58,000 bases of DNA from Adiantum capillus-veneris. Taxonomy: Eukaryota > Streptophyta > Polypodiopsida > Polypodiales > Pteridaceae. Location of the stretch: NCBI GenBank assembly GCA_014529385.2, contig CM043953.1:73625872-73683871 (forward strand), given 5' to 3'. Shown here in pieces: positions 34,950-46,199 of the stretch; the stretch's first letter is position 1, and every line of letters starts with the position of its first letter. The translations under genes and the position numbers were made by a program. The notes beneath the pieces were generated by a model that saw only the letters and a program-made list of their open reading frames with translations, was not told where the DNA came from and made no database searches.

Positions 34950-36048
34950 CGACCCCGTATATATGAACGACACTGAAGAGGATTCTGATTCAGGAGAAAC
35001 CATGGAGACCAAAATGACCACTAAGATAGAAACCAACAAGGAAGATCTTCATGAGCCACAATGGCCAGGATCCAAAAAGAAGATAGGAACTTACCCAAAC
35101 CCTACAGAGGAGATTGAGTGAGTCAAGCAATTAAGGATTTTGGTAGAAGATACCCAAAGGGATCTAGAACCAACATCTAGGAAGATCCAGATTAGAGACA
35201 CCATGTTCCCTACGCAACAACAACCTCACCAAGTCCATAGACCCTTAGAAATACCTAGTGTCATCCAAGAAGAAAGTGACTTAAAGTCATGGGAAAGTGG
35301 GCGTACTCACTTCTTGATGGAAAGAATGTTTACAGAGGGACTACCTGATCCTATCGAAGAAATGGAGATCCCATCTTCCCCACTTCAAGGGACTCAAGGC
35401 CAAAAGATGCCGTTAAACATTGCCATATTGATGGATTTCATGTCTTCAGAAGTTAGAACCACCATCATGTCCAAACTATATAAAGACCCTGAGCTAGTCT
35501 CAGCTCTTCGAGCCTTCCTCAATGGAGAACTAAAGTTTGGGCTACCACAATTTTCCCAGATGGATGGAGTTGGGGAGATGCCAATAGAGGAGGAACACTT
35601 AGATCCACAACCCAACCTAGATGAGAACCTTGTTATAGAAATACTTGTTAACAAGTTGGGACAATACTTTGAGGGTGATGAATCCAATGCGACCATACCA
35701 ATCACTACCAAGGGATTAACTGTGAAGGGAATCCTTGATGGTGGCGCTGGGGTTAGCATTGTGACTAAAAATTCCTGGGAAACTATGGGAAGACCTCACC
35801 TTGCGACCACAACCATAGTAGTGAAGATGGCCAATGGGTCTATTGTTAAACCTATTGGGATGCTAGAAGATCTCAAGATCAAGGTCTTTGGACATAAAAT
35901 AAGGATTACCTTCATTGTTATGGATTTCTCCAAACACACTATGGCATCGGAGATGATCTTAGGACGTCCTTTCATGAGGGAAGCAAAAATGGTGCATGAC
36001 TGGTCTAAGAACCATGTCTACTTGCAGTTCCAAGATTCTGTCATTTGA
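34950..36048 (+). CDS. Gypsy-type protease region (clan AA)
   Basis: The frame starting before 34828 continues past one TGA at 35119-35121 and then is open from 35140 to 36048. The aspartic protease core lies at about residues 195-300 of that part. GILDGGAGVSIVTK is the active-site loop, with DGG rather than DS/TG, as in several plant gypsy elements. MILGRPFMREAKMVHDW is the C-terminal ILG flap region. The enzyme would cut the polyprotein. Reverse transcriptase, RNase H and integrase, which normally follow in gypsy, are absent downstream. Confidence 0.75.
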
Positions 36049-36304
36049 GTGGATCTTGTGACGGGTCGAGCACATCCTCTAGGAAATAGGTTTATAATTG
36101 ATCATAGATCTAACACCACAGTTCACTCGGCCCCATTGTAGTATTGTTACACGTGTAAAGCGGACACTGATGTTGGGGAAGATTCTCCTTATATGGTTGT
36201 ACTACCTGGGATGATAGAGTCGGACAATGTGGATTGGGTCCACCTAGCAGCAACCATAGACACTTGGGGAAACAGGGGGACGACCTGGGTAACACCTGAG
36301 GGGG
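36049..36304 (+). other. Continuation of the pol frame, no domain
   Basis: The protease frame can be followed with one stop (near 36138) to about 36345, but nothing recognisable is encoded. It contains a YCYTCKADTD segment. Confidence 0.4.
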
Positions 36305-37018
36305 ATGAAATGCCCGTACCCACAAGCAATGCATATAGATTCTGACAAGACTCGTCCTAATATAACGAAGAAAACATACAAGTGGGTCCCTGAAGCTTCT
36401 TTAGCGACCATAGCTAGTGCTAAAAAACAGAAGCCTTGTAAGAAACATCCCACCCGCTCCAAGAAATGTAAGAAAACGTGGCGCTGGATTCCTAAACGAC
36501 TATTGGAAGCCCAAGGCTACTATCAAGGAAATGATCAAATCTGGGTGCCAAAATGTAGATTGTGTTCTTACCTATCACCTGACCCATGTGAACTCAATCC
36601 CGTAGCTCCAAAACAAATCGATAATCGCGGAAAGAAAAAAATCATTGAATGCTACACACCCGCTCCAGAGCTAGTTTGGGTACCAAAGAAAGAACGATTT
36701 GTTCCACCTAGCTCAGGAAGGGGGGAGTCCCATGAAGCTTCTAGCTCCTCATGTAATGCATCCATAGAGGTAAAAGCTTCTCCACATCCTCGAACTACAA
36801 TAGTGGACCTCCATAAAGCTACAAAGGAATCCACACCTCCTAGTGTCCAAGAATCACCTGATGAACCACTTCAAGTTCGATCCTGGGAGAGTACCTTACC
36901 ACCCTTGCAACTCGATGAGGTACCTAAGGTAATAGAAAACTACTGGCAGAAATCCTCACCTATAACAACTTGGAACAACTGGTTTCAAAGGGTGACGACA
37001 TCATTTCAAATGGTATGA
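36305..37018 (+). CDS. ORF with four W-V/I-P-K/E repeats, unknown function
   Basis: A 237-residue open frame, mostly basic in the first half. Four aromatic-proline repeats occur: YKWVPEAS, WRWIPKRL, QIWVPKCR and LVWVPKKE, spaced about 25-55 residues apart. Lys/Cys-rich stretches lie between them. The second half is Ser/Pro-rich and acidic. It ends six bases before a polypurine tract, the position of accessory 3' ORFs in gypsy elements. No transmembrane segment or enzyme motif is visible. I do not recognise the family; an RNA- or peptide-binding linear motif array is possible but is inference. Confidence 0.55.
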   Translation: MKCPYPQAMHIDSDKTRPNITKKTYKWVPEASLATIASAKKQKPCKKHPTRSKKCKKTWRWIPKRLLEAQGYYQGNDQIWVPKCRLCSYLSPDPCELNPVAPKQIDNRGKKKIIECYTPAPELVWVPKKERFVPPSSGRGESHEASSSSCNASIEVKASPHPRTTIVDLHKATKESTPPSVQESPDEPLQVRSWESTLPPLQLDEVPKVIENYWQKSSPITTWNNWFQRVTTSFQMV

Positions 37019-37023
37019 TCTAC

Positions 37024-37039
37024 CCAAGGAAGGGGGGAG
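37024..37039 (+). promoter_or_regulatory. Polypurine tract after the W-V-P-K ORF
   Basis: AAGGAAGGGGGGAG followed by TG at 37040, the expected junction to a 3' LTR. Confidence 0.65.
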
Positions 37040-38659
37040 TGTTTGCTGACAGTCATCATTCACTCATTCCCCTCTCAACCTTCCTCCCTGATCTCTTAAT
37101 CTCCCAATCTTAGGGAATGTATATATATAGCCTTATACTCAGAAAAAATAAAAATAATAAAGAGCAAGAGCAATTAGCAAACAAGCATGCACAATAAAAG
37201 TCAAAACATTGACCAGACCTACACATTCACATCCGGTACACTGAAACAGAAACCTATGTCATAGGACACCATTGATCCTCATCACTCGAGTGATGGAGGG
37301 TAGGTAGGATTATTACAATAGGAGTGTTTTTGTTTTAGAGTTGAGTGATTAGCAAAGTTCTTTTTTCCCACTGATGTGCCTCCTAGAGGTATTCTTTGTG
37401 TTTCCTAGTGTGTATAGGAACGTGTTGCTGTGGTTAGGATTTGGACCTTCATGGGATCTTTCTCTCGTTCACACTTCAAATCAAGCGCGATCATCAACAC
37501 AACCAAGTGTTTCTTGTCCATTAGCATTGCCCCCTTTTTTTTGCATCCATGTTTGTCTGCTTTGATTGTGATTGGTAGCATAATATTCAACGCATTTGCT
37601 TAGTACCAAACATTAAATTCAATGTAATTTTTTGTCATAATCACTTGTCTAGATTTAAAAATCAAGCAGTCCGACTAAGCTAGTTTGACCAAGTTAGGTG
37701 TTATAGATCTTCTCTTAATACCATGGGGAATGCCTTCCTAATAATCAATGGTTACTTAGGTTCTTAATCCGATTTAGGCAGCATTGTGTGAAATGTACTA
37801 GGCTTTCTAGTGGGCTTCGTCCCTATTGACCTTTAGCTTAAGTATTATAAAGGGAGTTTACTAGTGTGATGAGCCTTGGGAGGTGTAACAATGTTATATG
37901 ACCCCCCAAAGTTACAAAATTAAAATGCTGAAAATGAACAAACAAAAAATCAAAGTGCCATAATGTAAAATCTTAAGCTGGAAGAGAAATCTCAGCTTGA
38001 TTGGGTACTTCACTCACATGTATCGCCTATGGTACTAGAGCCCTAGAGGTTCCCAGTGTGGGCGCTTTTCCTTGAAAAGCAAAAAACCCAAGGCATACAA
38101 AATAAGCACACACATCAAAATTGAATCACTGTGAAAAGACTTTCGGGGGTCAAAGAAAAGGTAATCAGTCAGGCGATGATTTCATGAGAAATTCCTTTTA
38201 TCGTAGCTTAACTACAAGGTCTTCTAGGTATAGCCTCTAGTCAGCCCTCGAACATGAAATACTTGGCTCTCGCGATTAAACAACTTAATTGACCAGAGAA
38301 AATTAAGAAGCTTACCCATGGTATTAATAGTCGATCTCTAGTGCCTTTTGACCGTTAAATTAGCGACCCCAGACTTGTTTAATTTTTTACCTTTACATAT
38401 GTTTATGCATTTGATTATATTGCAATTTAATGTTTATTGCTGACAAATTGTTTAAAATTCTGTTGCCAATCAATTTGTCTGCCTAAAACTGCATATGCTT
38501 TTTAATCGCTTATGAGAATGCAATTACTGTGCCAATGTTGTTGGATTTTGCAGTGACTGAAGAAGGCTAAGGACATTCATCTCAAATGCTCTTCCACCTC
38601 GACGAACGAGCTTCGACTCAATAGCTTCCGAGGACGAATCTACATTAGGAAGGGGGGCA
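37040..38659 (+). repeat. Possible 3' LTR or untranslated region of the gag-pro element
   Basis: Begins TGTTTGCTGACAG right after a PPT. A TATA-like GTATATATATAG lies at 37119, which fits an LTR promoter. No second copy is present in the window, so the right end is unknown. Near 38570-38658 the sequence has the usual look of a gypsy 3' end, with another polypurine tract AGGAAGGGGGG at 38648-38657. Confidence 0.35.
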
Positions 38660-38998
38660 TGTTAACCCTCACTGCTCACGGACACCCTATCACCTACGAC
38701 GGACGTTGTAACCTACGACGGACATTGTATTATTTATTTGGTAGAGTCAGGTAGGTACCGGGCTTGTCGGTCCCATAGGAAAAGGGTAAGAGTGATCACC
38801 GATGAGAGGCGCACTCTAACTGGAACATTCAAGGGATTAGTTGGCTAAGCATGGGTGCCCAAGTGTGAATGGGGCCATCTCATATAAAAGTCAACTAAAC
38901 CTAAAATTCACTCATTCTCTCATTTGTGCAATTGAAGAGTGCTCTTGCTCCATCTCCATCTCCTTCTTCTTCATCTCCTTGTGTGTGTGTGTGTATGC

Positions 38999-39042
<44 letters not shown>

Positions 39043-39200
39043 GAGAGTGTGTGCGATCGAGCATTGCGATGGCACGACGGTGGCGAGGCGGTTGAGCGCG
39101 GCGTAGCGGCGTCTCCCTCTTCTTCACGACGAGGAATCCTCCACGAAGCAAGAGTAGAGCGGTGAGTGACACACCAACGCCATGTTTGAGCTTACTAGTT
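38660..39200 (+). repeat. Second LTR-like start with promoter
   Basis: TGTTAACCCTCACTG follows the polypurine tract at 38648-38657. A duplicated CCTACGACGGAC motif lies near 38690-38720 and a TATA box CATATAAAAG near 38881. A (GT)n(GA)n array runs 38980-39040. The order U3, TATA, pyrimidine-rich leader suggests an LTR promoter feeding the ORF to its right. Its end and a partner LTR were not found. Confidence 0.4.
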
Positions 39201-39359
39201 TAGGCTTGTTGTGTGCTTGGAGCCATTTGTGGCTCGCACACGGTGTATCGGCAAGTTCCTTGCATTGACACGTTCGACATACGCGCACACCAATGCATGT
39301 TTGCCACATCAGTTGCGGTGCACAGAAGTCTAAGAACGGTAAGTGGTGGAGCTTTTATG

Positions 39360-42300
39360 GCGCGAACGCATATAACAATAAGGCGAGTAGGCATTTTTTC
39401 TCGCAAATCCCCTGCGCGACGATTACCTCCTGTTGTCCACTCACCATCGCCGAGCTCTGAAGTATCTTCACTGCAGCCGCAAACCTCATCCTCTAAGGGG
39501 ACCGTGGATTGTCGACTGACTTTGCCAGCCACACCTGGATACGGTTTCGAAGAATCAAGTAAGTCATCTTCTTCTTCACCTGCTTCATCATCTTCATGGT
39601 GCATGGGTAGGAGGAAACTGTCAGAAAAGATGCAAGACACTATCGACGAAACCCAAGCTCTTATTACTGCTACAAAGGCAACTCTTCCACTCATTCCGCA
39701 CATCAAAATTCAGTGCTATGTGTTTACTGAGCAAGCTAAGGCTCTACTCCAACTGTGGGACTTGCGTGTGGTTTTGCAAGCCACGAGGATTGAGTTTTGA
39801 CACAGCCATCATAAGGCAAGTCTTGGACTCTTTCAATGCTGAAGATGACAGTGCTGTGATTTATGGCCAGAAGGTGTCTGTCACACCAGGAAGCATTGAT
39901 TTTGCATTCCGTATGCCAAACGGGCCCAAGCCATCTGTGGCAACTGCAAAGCAGATCAGTGCATCTCTGAAGGAGGATGATGCTGCTAAGAGGAAAAGGA
40001 AAGCCAGTGCGCAAGGGATTCCAGTCGTCGCAGGACTGGAATCTCCCGCTGCCTATTGATTTGTGGCTGAAGCTGTGAGTCTGAAGAATAACCCAACATA
40101 TGTGTCAGAGAAACTTTTTGCCATGCTTTTAGCAAAAAGACTGGATTTCAAAGTCTCTATCAACCTCTGCAATATTGTCACACAATGTGCTTCAGCAAAC
40201 TGCCAAGTTGAAATCTCAAAGTGTATTCAAGGCTTGGTATGTTTGGCAATTTTTGTACTGGGCAACTGCTCTAGACACCCATGATCAGGTGAGAATGACT
40301 TGGAGCCAGAAGCCATTTCCACTATCCAAAAATATAGACTTGTCATCTAATGAAGAAGAGCCAGAAAGTCTGTCAACTTCCACTGAACTGAAAAGGAAGG
40401 CTAAACAAGATGAAGCTGGCAGTTCAAAGAAGCCAAGGATGACACTGACTAAGAGCAGTGCTCTCCTGAAGCATCTGGAAAGTCAAGTCAAAACAGTGTC
40501 TTCTGAAAGGACTCCAGTTAGCCAGACTAAACAATAAACTGACCAGACCACTGGTGGAATCAACCAGTCAGTAGGTCAAATTTCAGTAACCACCAGTACT
40601 GGACAGGATCAGTAAAAAAGGGCCAATCCTGAGTAGTCAGCAGACCAGATTGATAAGGGCAAAGGCCGGACTTCTCCAAATCCACTTGGCCGAGTCTCCA
40701 TCCCATATAGTGAAGAAGCCCTGCACTTGACCAAGAAAGACAGGTTACAACAGCTACAGACTCATCCGCTCAAGGGACGTCTCCTATTGTAGAAATCTGA
40801 TTATGCTGCATTACCTTATATGGCTCCTGTCACACAGTCTATGAGCCAACTGATTCTGACCCATGATGGCTGTTCATTACTCATTCAGTCATCATGGAAT
40901 ACTATTGTCAATTGTATGGGACAAATGTTGGATGCTGTAGGGTCAGAAGATGAACTAATCAAGGTAAAAAATGAATTAAGGGAGGCTGAGGAGCCGATTA
41001 AAAAGTTGGAACAAGGGAGAGCAGCCCAGAACCTGCGCTACACTCTCCTTGAGGCTCACTCAGATAGGACCATTCAACAATTACAAAGTAAGCTAGCCAA
41101 GGTAGAGTCTGAGATGCAAACCATGCGGGAAGAAAAGGCTAAAGCACAACTAGTTGCTGATAGGTTCGAAACCATGCTGAGAATGAAGCAAGTTGAGTTC
41201 AACTCTTTATTGATCCGCCACAATACTCTAAAGACCACATTAACAGAAAGATATATCTATAATAATCTGGCCGAGATTTTGAATCCAGCAGGCAATGTTG
41301 TTTTCGACATGGATAACTTGAAGTCTCTTATGGAGACAATGCAGAGAGACAATGCAGAGTGATTTATAGGATAAAGTTACTGAATATAACAGTGCTCTGA
41401 CAAATCAAGCTATCCTTGATTACATTGAACAACAGACTACCATTGAAGAAGATGAGGATAAGGAGGAAGAAGAAGCAGAGAAGGAGGAGGATGAACCAAA
41501 CGAAGGACATAATGATGATGATGATGATGCCTCTCCTCCATCTCCACCTCCAGGACCTCGTACTGGTGGTACAGGGCCACAGGCAAACCAGCCAGACCAG
41601 CATGAAGAGCAGCGGTAGAGCAATCAGCAACTAAGAGAGCAACAACCCAGCAACATTGGGAATCCACCGGGCCACCAGTCACAATACAGCGGGGATGCTA
41701 AAGGGAAAAGCAAAGCTGTGAGACTGAGGAACCAGCAAGTAATCAACAACATTCATTACAGCTCATCACGTTAAATAAGGGATTGAGACATCAGCAGGCT
41801 CCTAGAACCAGACAGTATCTGGAGGATGATGATCTTATCTCTGATCCAGAGCTCTTTCAACGACACCATGTCGGAGCCAGGGAAATGGTTGAGCATTGGA
41901 AATCAGATGCTTTCCATGATCAAGAGGCCTGCCAATTACCTGCGCATCCCAGTACAATATAGTTGTTAGAAAGGGTGCCTGAATGGATACTAACTGCTGA
42001 AAAGAGAGTAACCAATCCACATTGGCAACGGCAGTCTACTGCAGATTGTCGCTCTTTGGCTATGGAATTAGAGCTTCTGCTAGGAAACAAGCCAACATAT
42101 AAATGCATGAAGGATGTCAGGAATCAATTGAAAGAGGTCTTAGTGCAAATGCAGATTGCTAGGGGAGTTCTGGATCAAAGGGTGCGGACCATTGTTGAAG
42201 ACCAGACTGCCACGAGCAAGGGACCTCAAACTCGAATGTCAGTGGGAGAACATGTAACTGCTCTCCGACGACTGTTTCAGCTGGTTCGAGTAACCAGAAA

Positions 42301-43026
42301 AATGATGCAGCAAGAGAACCAGGCTGTCCTTAACTTCTTGGAATTTGTGCCTGATTCCCCACTTCTCTTGTATGCTTTACCATCAAGAGAGGCAGAGTTG
42401 CCAAGATTTTTTCCAGCACTTTACCCTCAACATTTAGAACCAGTTGATTGACTCACATATTTCAAGATTACTGATGATCTTCAGGATTGGTATGAGCAAT
42501 CGACTGTGGAATGGAAAACTTGGCAAATGCTATTCAATGACGCTCTCCAACTAAATGATCTCCAAGAGGATGAAACTGTGTATGGGCCAATGGAAAATTC
42601 AGATCAGAGGCCTCACTAAGATCACCAACCAACTGCTACAACTCACTGTTGAGTCCTCTAAATTGCCTGAAAAGAATATCATGGCTAAACCAAGCCTAGG
42701 ACCACAGTACAGAGAGATGGCTGAGATTCATTTTGAAGCTCGGATCAAAACCAATCAGCCTTTTCCCAGAAGGATGGATCCATACAGCCTCGCATTGTCA
42801 CAAATTGGCCAGAACTTGGATCACCAAAGGCAGATGCACGCTCTATGATCCCGACACCAAAACCTATCATCCTCTCACGCCTTATGAAATGGAGATGACC
42901 ACAGAAAGGCGGGATCAGCTTGAGCAGGAGGCCAATTACAGACTCATTCAGAAAGAGAATGCTGGCACTGGGACTTCTCAGGCGCCATTCAGACCAAAGG
43001 GTAAGCGGAAGCAGGTTCAGTGGTAG
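39360..43026 (+). pseudogene. Long ORF of unknown function inside element C
   Basis: A plus-strand coding stretch of roughly 1200 codons broken by stops and at least two frame changes. The N-terminal part is Ser/Pro-rich. Next comes a globular segment around 39720-40060 (CKPRGLSFDTAIIRQVLD, then QKVSVTPGSIDFAF), then a Lys/Ser/Gln-rich linker. A coiled coil at about 40940-41360 contains ELIKVKNELREAEEPIKKLE. An acidic tract at 41450-41530 is followed by a Gln/Pro-rich part, then a helical segment at 41963-42451 and a basic tail ending at 43026. Several stops are TAA/TAG where Gln codons are frequent, consistent with C-to-T change. No protease, RT or integrase motif. It ends about 380 bases before the 3' PPT, so it is probably the element's own late ORF. 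Function unknown. Confidence 0.55.
41511..41528. repeat. Trinucleotide run (GAT)n
   Basis: Encodes the poly-Asp part of the acidic tract in the long ORF. Confidence 0.85.
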
Positions 43027-43029
43027 GAT

Positions 43030-43390
43030 ACTGGGTAGTTCCATCTCAGAATTCGGTCAAGGATTTTTCCTTCTTCTCAGCTGGCACAGACTTTGAGTCC
43101 TCGAATCAGACGGTGGATTTTTCCACCAGTTTTTACAGCAGACAATGGATTTTTCCACTGAGGGGTTGGTGTCATTTGGCTGATGGCCCTTGGAATTACA
43201 ATTATAAGGGTGTTCAACACTCAATGATCAAAATTCCAGACGAATAAGACGGTGGATTTTTCAGTACAACTTGGCTTGATGCCCATGGAATTACAACTAT
43301 AGGGGTGTCAAGCACTCGACGAGCAACATTCCAAAAGAATCAAATGGTGGATTTTTTCTCAGATAATTTTGGAATCTTGCCAATATTCAA
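43030..43390 (+). repeat. Degenerate tandem repeats before the PPT of element C
   Basis: Four copies of a GGTGGATTTTTCC-type motif at about 43112, 43144, 43251 and 43345, and a larger unit (GGAATTACAATTATAAGGG and its variant) repeated at about 43190 and 43286. Untranslated. Confidence 0.7.
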
Positions 43391-43405
43391 GAAAGGAGGG
43401 AAGGA
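43391..43405 (+). promoter_or_regulatory. Polypurine tract of element C
   Basis: AAAGGAGGGAAGGA immediately before the LTR start TGTAGATGG. Confidence 0.75.
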
Positions 43406-43839
43406 TGTAGATGGCTAAGACAGTCTCACTGGGTGGGAACCGACTCCTGTGAGACGAACAGTAGATCAGTCAGTAATTACTATGGCAGTTACCACAGTAA
43501 TTCCCAAGGCATATAAATAGGACCCATTACATTGTAATCGGGTTGGCATTACTCGTGGGCGAGTCATTTTTTGGCTGTACGTCTGCTTAAGCTTTTGATT
43601 CATAATCCTTAGCCCTGAGCTGTTCTTGAGCTACATCATCTTTATCTGTAATCTTTCACCTGTAATTCTAAATATAGCAGCCCAGTGTACTTCAGTCATA
43701 CATACTTTGTACTCATTCTCTCTGTGAATCTGAATATGAATATCATTCTCAGTACTTCAGTCTGTTTCTCATTCTAGTAGATGTATTCCAGTTCAGTTTC
43801 TATTTCCTTTTCCAGTCTACTGCTTGAACTAACACATCA
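43406..43839 (+). repeat. 3' LTR of element C
   Basis: 434 bp, TG...CA, with the same CATATAAATAGGACC promoter box (near 43510) as the 5' copy. Confidence 0.87.
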
Positions 43840-44258
43840 ACCGTAGCTGTAAACTTCTAACACTCAAATCAGCTATCTAAAGAGATTAGCTCCAATTCCA
43901 TCCTCATTTTCAGTCGTGTCCTCATCAAGTGCATCATTTACATCTACATCAAAAATAGAATGATCTGTGACATCACTTGAAACTTGCAAAGTCTCAATAT
44001 TTGTCCCATTTGGACTTACATTTTATTGTTCCACCATTGAAAAGAGGCAACAAGGTATTAAAAATATCCTCTGAGCTTACACTTGCTTTGTTAGTACATG
44101 GGCACAAGTTCTATACTACATCTTTTACAAAAACAACATCTCAAGAAGTCAATCAAATGTGGATGATATAACCTCTAATCCTTTCTCTTGTTAGGAAATA
44201 GGAAGTAGCCAAGTAGACATTAGAGTAGTTTCCTTAATGGAGAGAGATAATTTTCACA

Positions 44259-44309
<51 letters not shown>

Positions 44310-45019
44310 ACACGATATACGTGGTTCACCCAATGTGGGCTACATCCACTGGAAAGCAGCCACTCAATGTCTTTAGTACTTCAAACAAGAAGTAGGTTAC
44401 GAAGGGATTACACCCTTAATAGAGCTCCTGCCTTGCTTTACTCTCACCACCTCTCACACACCTTATTGCATCAATTTCACAATGATTTTATGTGTAGAAG
44501 AGGCCTCCTTTTACAAGCCAAAAGGGCTCCCCTCTCTCATGAGAGGCATTCGTGTGTAGCGGCCCTTGTGTAGACAAGTCCAAGTTGGACTCTCCAATGC
44601 GCCCATGTGTGGCCGCCCTTGAGAAGACAAGTTCGCCTTGAAATCAGCCACCGACCATTGACTTCCGACAACCGGCCACCGACCATTGACTATTGGCCAC
44701 CGGCCAACCGACCGACCGTTTTCCGACCACTTTTCGACCACCGTTTGGCCATAATATTCCAACAAACCCAGTCTCAAGCAAATCTCGAGACTAGGTGTGA
44801 ATTTTTGGTTTTTCAACGAGTGATTTTCTTCATGCACAATGGATTCTCCTTATACTGGGGGCCTTACAAATGTGCGTTTTTAATACAAAAAATCACAAGG
44901 GGTAAATCGGGCTCCATACTTAACAGCTCTGAGCATTGTAACCAACACAAATGCATTTGATAGCTTTATCATCCAATTTTTTGTCTTGTTTTTGCAGCAC
45001 TAGAGCATAAGCCAAGCAT
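43840..45019 (-). pseudogene. Copia element D, proximal part, with an insertion
   Basis: On the minus strand the sequence from 45019 matches the integrase C-terminal region of element I (CTTATGCTCTAGTGC, then GCTATCAAATGCAT). The sequence at 43900-44188 matches the integrase-RT linker of I (near 9290-9480). The segment between, about 44189-44950, has no counterpart in I and is probably an insertion. The left end joins the 3' side of element C. Confidence 0.7.
44189..44764. repeat. Putative solo LTR in element D
   Basis: Begins TGTTAGGAA and ends TTCCAACA, matched terminal inverted ends typical of LTRs. It includes (GA)23 at 44262-44307 and an ACGTGGTTCACCC block common in plant LTRs. A cluster of ACCGACCA/CCGGCCA units lies at 44645-44745. 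No target duplication was found, so the boundaries may be wrong. Confidence 0.45.
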
Positions 45020-45214
45020 TGTTGGAGTTAGGATTGCCGGAATGCACACAGAGCTTGGATTTGGAGAAGAAGTTCAAGGCACACAATACAGAATGTATTA
45101 GTTGGTGTGCAAATAAAATAGCCCTAGAGTGATAGGCGTTCATACAAAGCATGGGAAAAAAACCTCCCAGTGAGGGAAAAAAATGCCTCGACAGTCCTAA
45201 GTGTGAATAGTTAC
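45020..45214 (-). repeat. LTR of the I/D copia family (5' LTR of D)
   Basis: About 195 bp matching 11254-11463 and 26491-26714; ends CTCCAACA on the minus strand. It joins directly to mid-integrase, so gag, protease and most of integrase of D were lost by an internal deletion. Confidence 0.7.
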
Positions 45215-46199
45215 GATGCACCTCTTGAATATGGTTTTTACTTGTAAACTAGTTTTAAAAAAGTATTTCTTTTGGTCATAGTTTTTTGTAATTCTCTTAA
45301 AGACCAATAAAGTTGAGAAAAACAAGGTGAGACTCACGTTTGCATTTTAACGGAGAACGTTGAAAAGGAAGTTTTGGGCCTTAAATGAAATAAGTATTTT
45401 TAAAACAAGAAGTTGGAAAGGAAGTAGTGAGGCAATGAAAGGGTCCGTTTTCAAACTATTGAAAAATTTGTGCCTTTTTCCTTGTTCTCTATTCTCTATG
45501 GCATGTTTAACATGCCAAAAAATTTGTAAATTTTCAATTGCTCAAATTTTTTGACCTATTAAGAATAGGCAGAAAGCGAACAACAACGCAGTGGTCGAGG
45601 AGTGCAGACGCAATCGTCAAGCCGCCAAGTGTGCTCAAAAAGTTTTTCTCAACTTAGCTGGGTGAATATTCAGATTATAATTATTAGATTAAAAACTGAG
45701 TTAGAAATTCAAAGAAATACCGCAAAATTCTATTGGTACTTCTGAGTATGTCGTACCCATTTCGAAAAAGGACTTAATAACCCGAATCTTTCAAAATGCT
45801 CATTGCCGAGCTTGTCGCTGGATGCCTTGCCTCTCCAGAACATGATTCAACCAGCGTGCTGGTTGAACGAGCAGGGTAGCTACAGCTACAGCTGCGCGCG
45901 ACGCTAGGGGACTACTTCATTGATTTAATTCTAAATTTATTCAAGGAAGCGTGTATCACGCAACCCATTCGCCTGCATGGCTTAGAGCAGTGACTGCTGT
46001 TGTTGGCCGCCTGCGTTCGAGCCCTGCAATCATATCCCTTTTACAAATGGACTTCAGACGAGATGAAGAGGTAAATACCTTAAGTGTGGAGATGGGACTA
46101 TTGAATAAGTTGAAGAACCTACCAGTATGTAAGCAGTATGAAGTTTTGACCTACATACAGTATGAAGTTTGACCGACGAGGAAAAGTTCCGGCACGCTG
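45215..46199. other. Upstream region of the HPRT gene
   Basis: No gene recognised. It should hold the promoter and 5' UTR of the gene at 46200. An 18-base unit containing CAGTATGAAGTTT is repeated at about 46134 and 46157. Confidence 0.4.

Larger units (their letters stand above)
28255..43839 (+). mobile_element. Large composite LTR element C, inserted in copia D
   Basis: LTRs of one family occur in the same orientation at 28255-30341 (interrupted by a solo LTR) and 43406-43839. Copia D lies on both outer sides in matching order, which shows C landed inside D. The inside holds a 5'-incomplete gypsy gag, a protease, a W-V-P-K-repeat ORF, another LTR-like promoter, and a long ORF of unknown function ending before the 3' PPT. 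RT and integrase were not found, so it is non-autonomous in its present state. No clean target duplication was found; TAGCT occurs 4-5 bases outside both ends (28245-28249, 43844-43848), which is suggestive only. Confidence 0.78.

Noticed and set aside
45020-45214. Independent solo LTR with its own target duplication
   Set aside because: No matching 5-bp flanks were found, and it lies exactly at the upstream edge of copia D, so it is better read as D's own 5' LTR next to an internal deletion.
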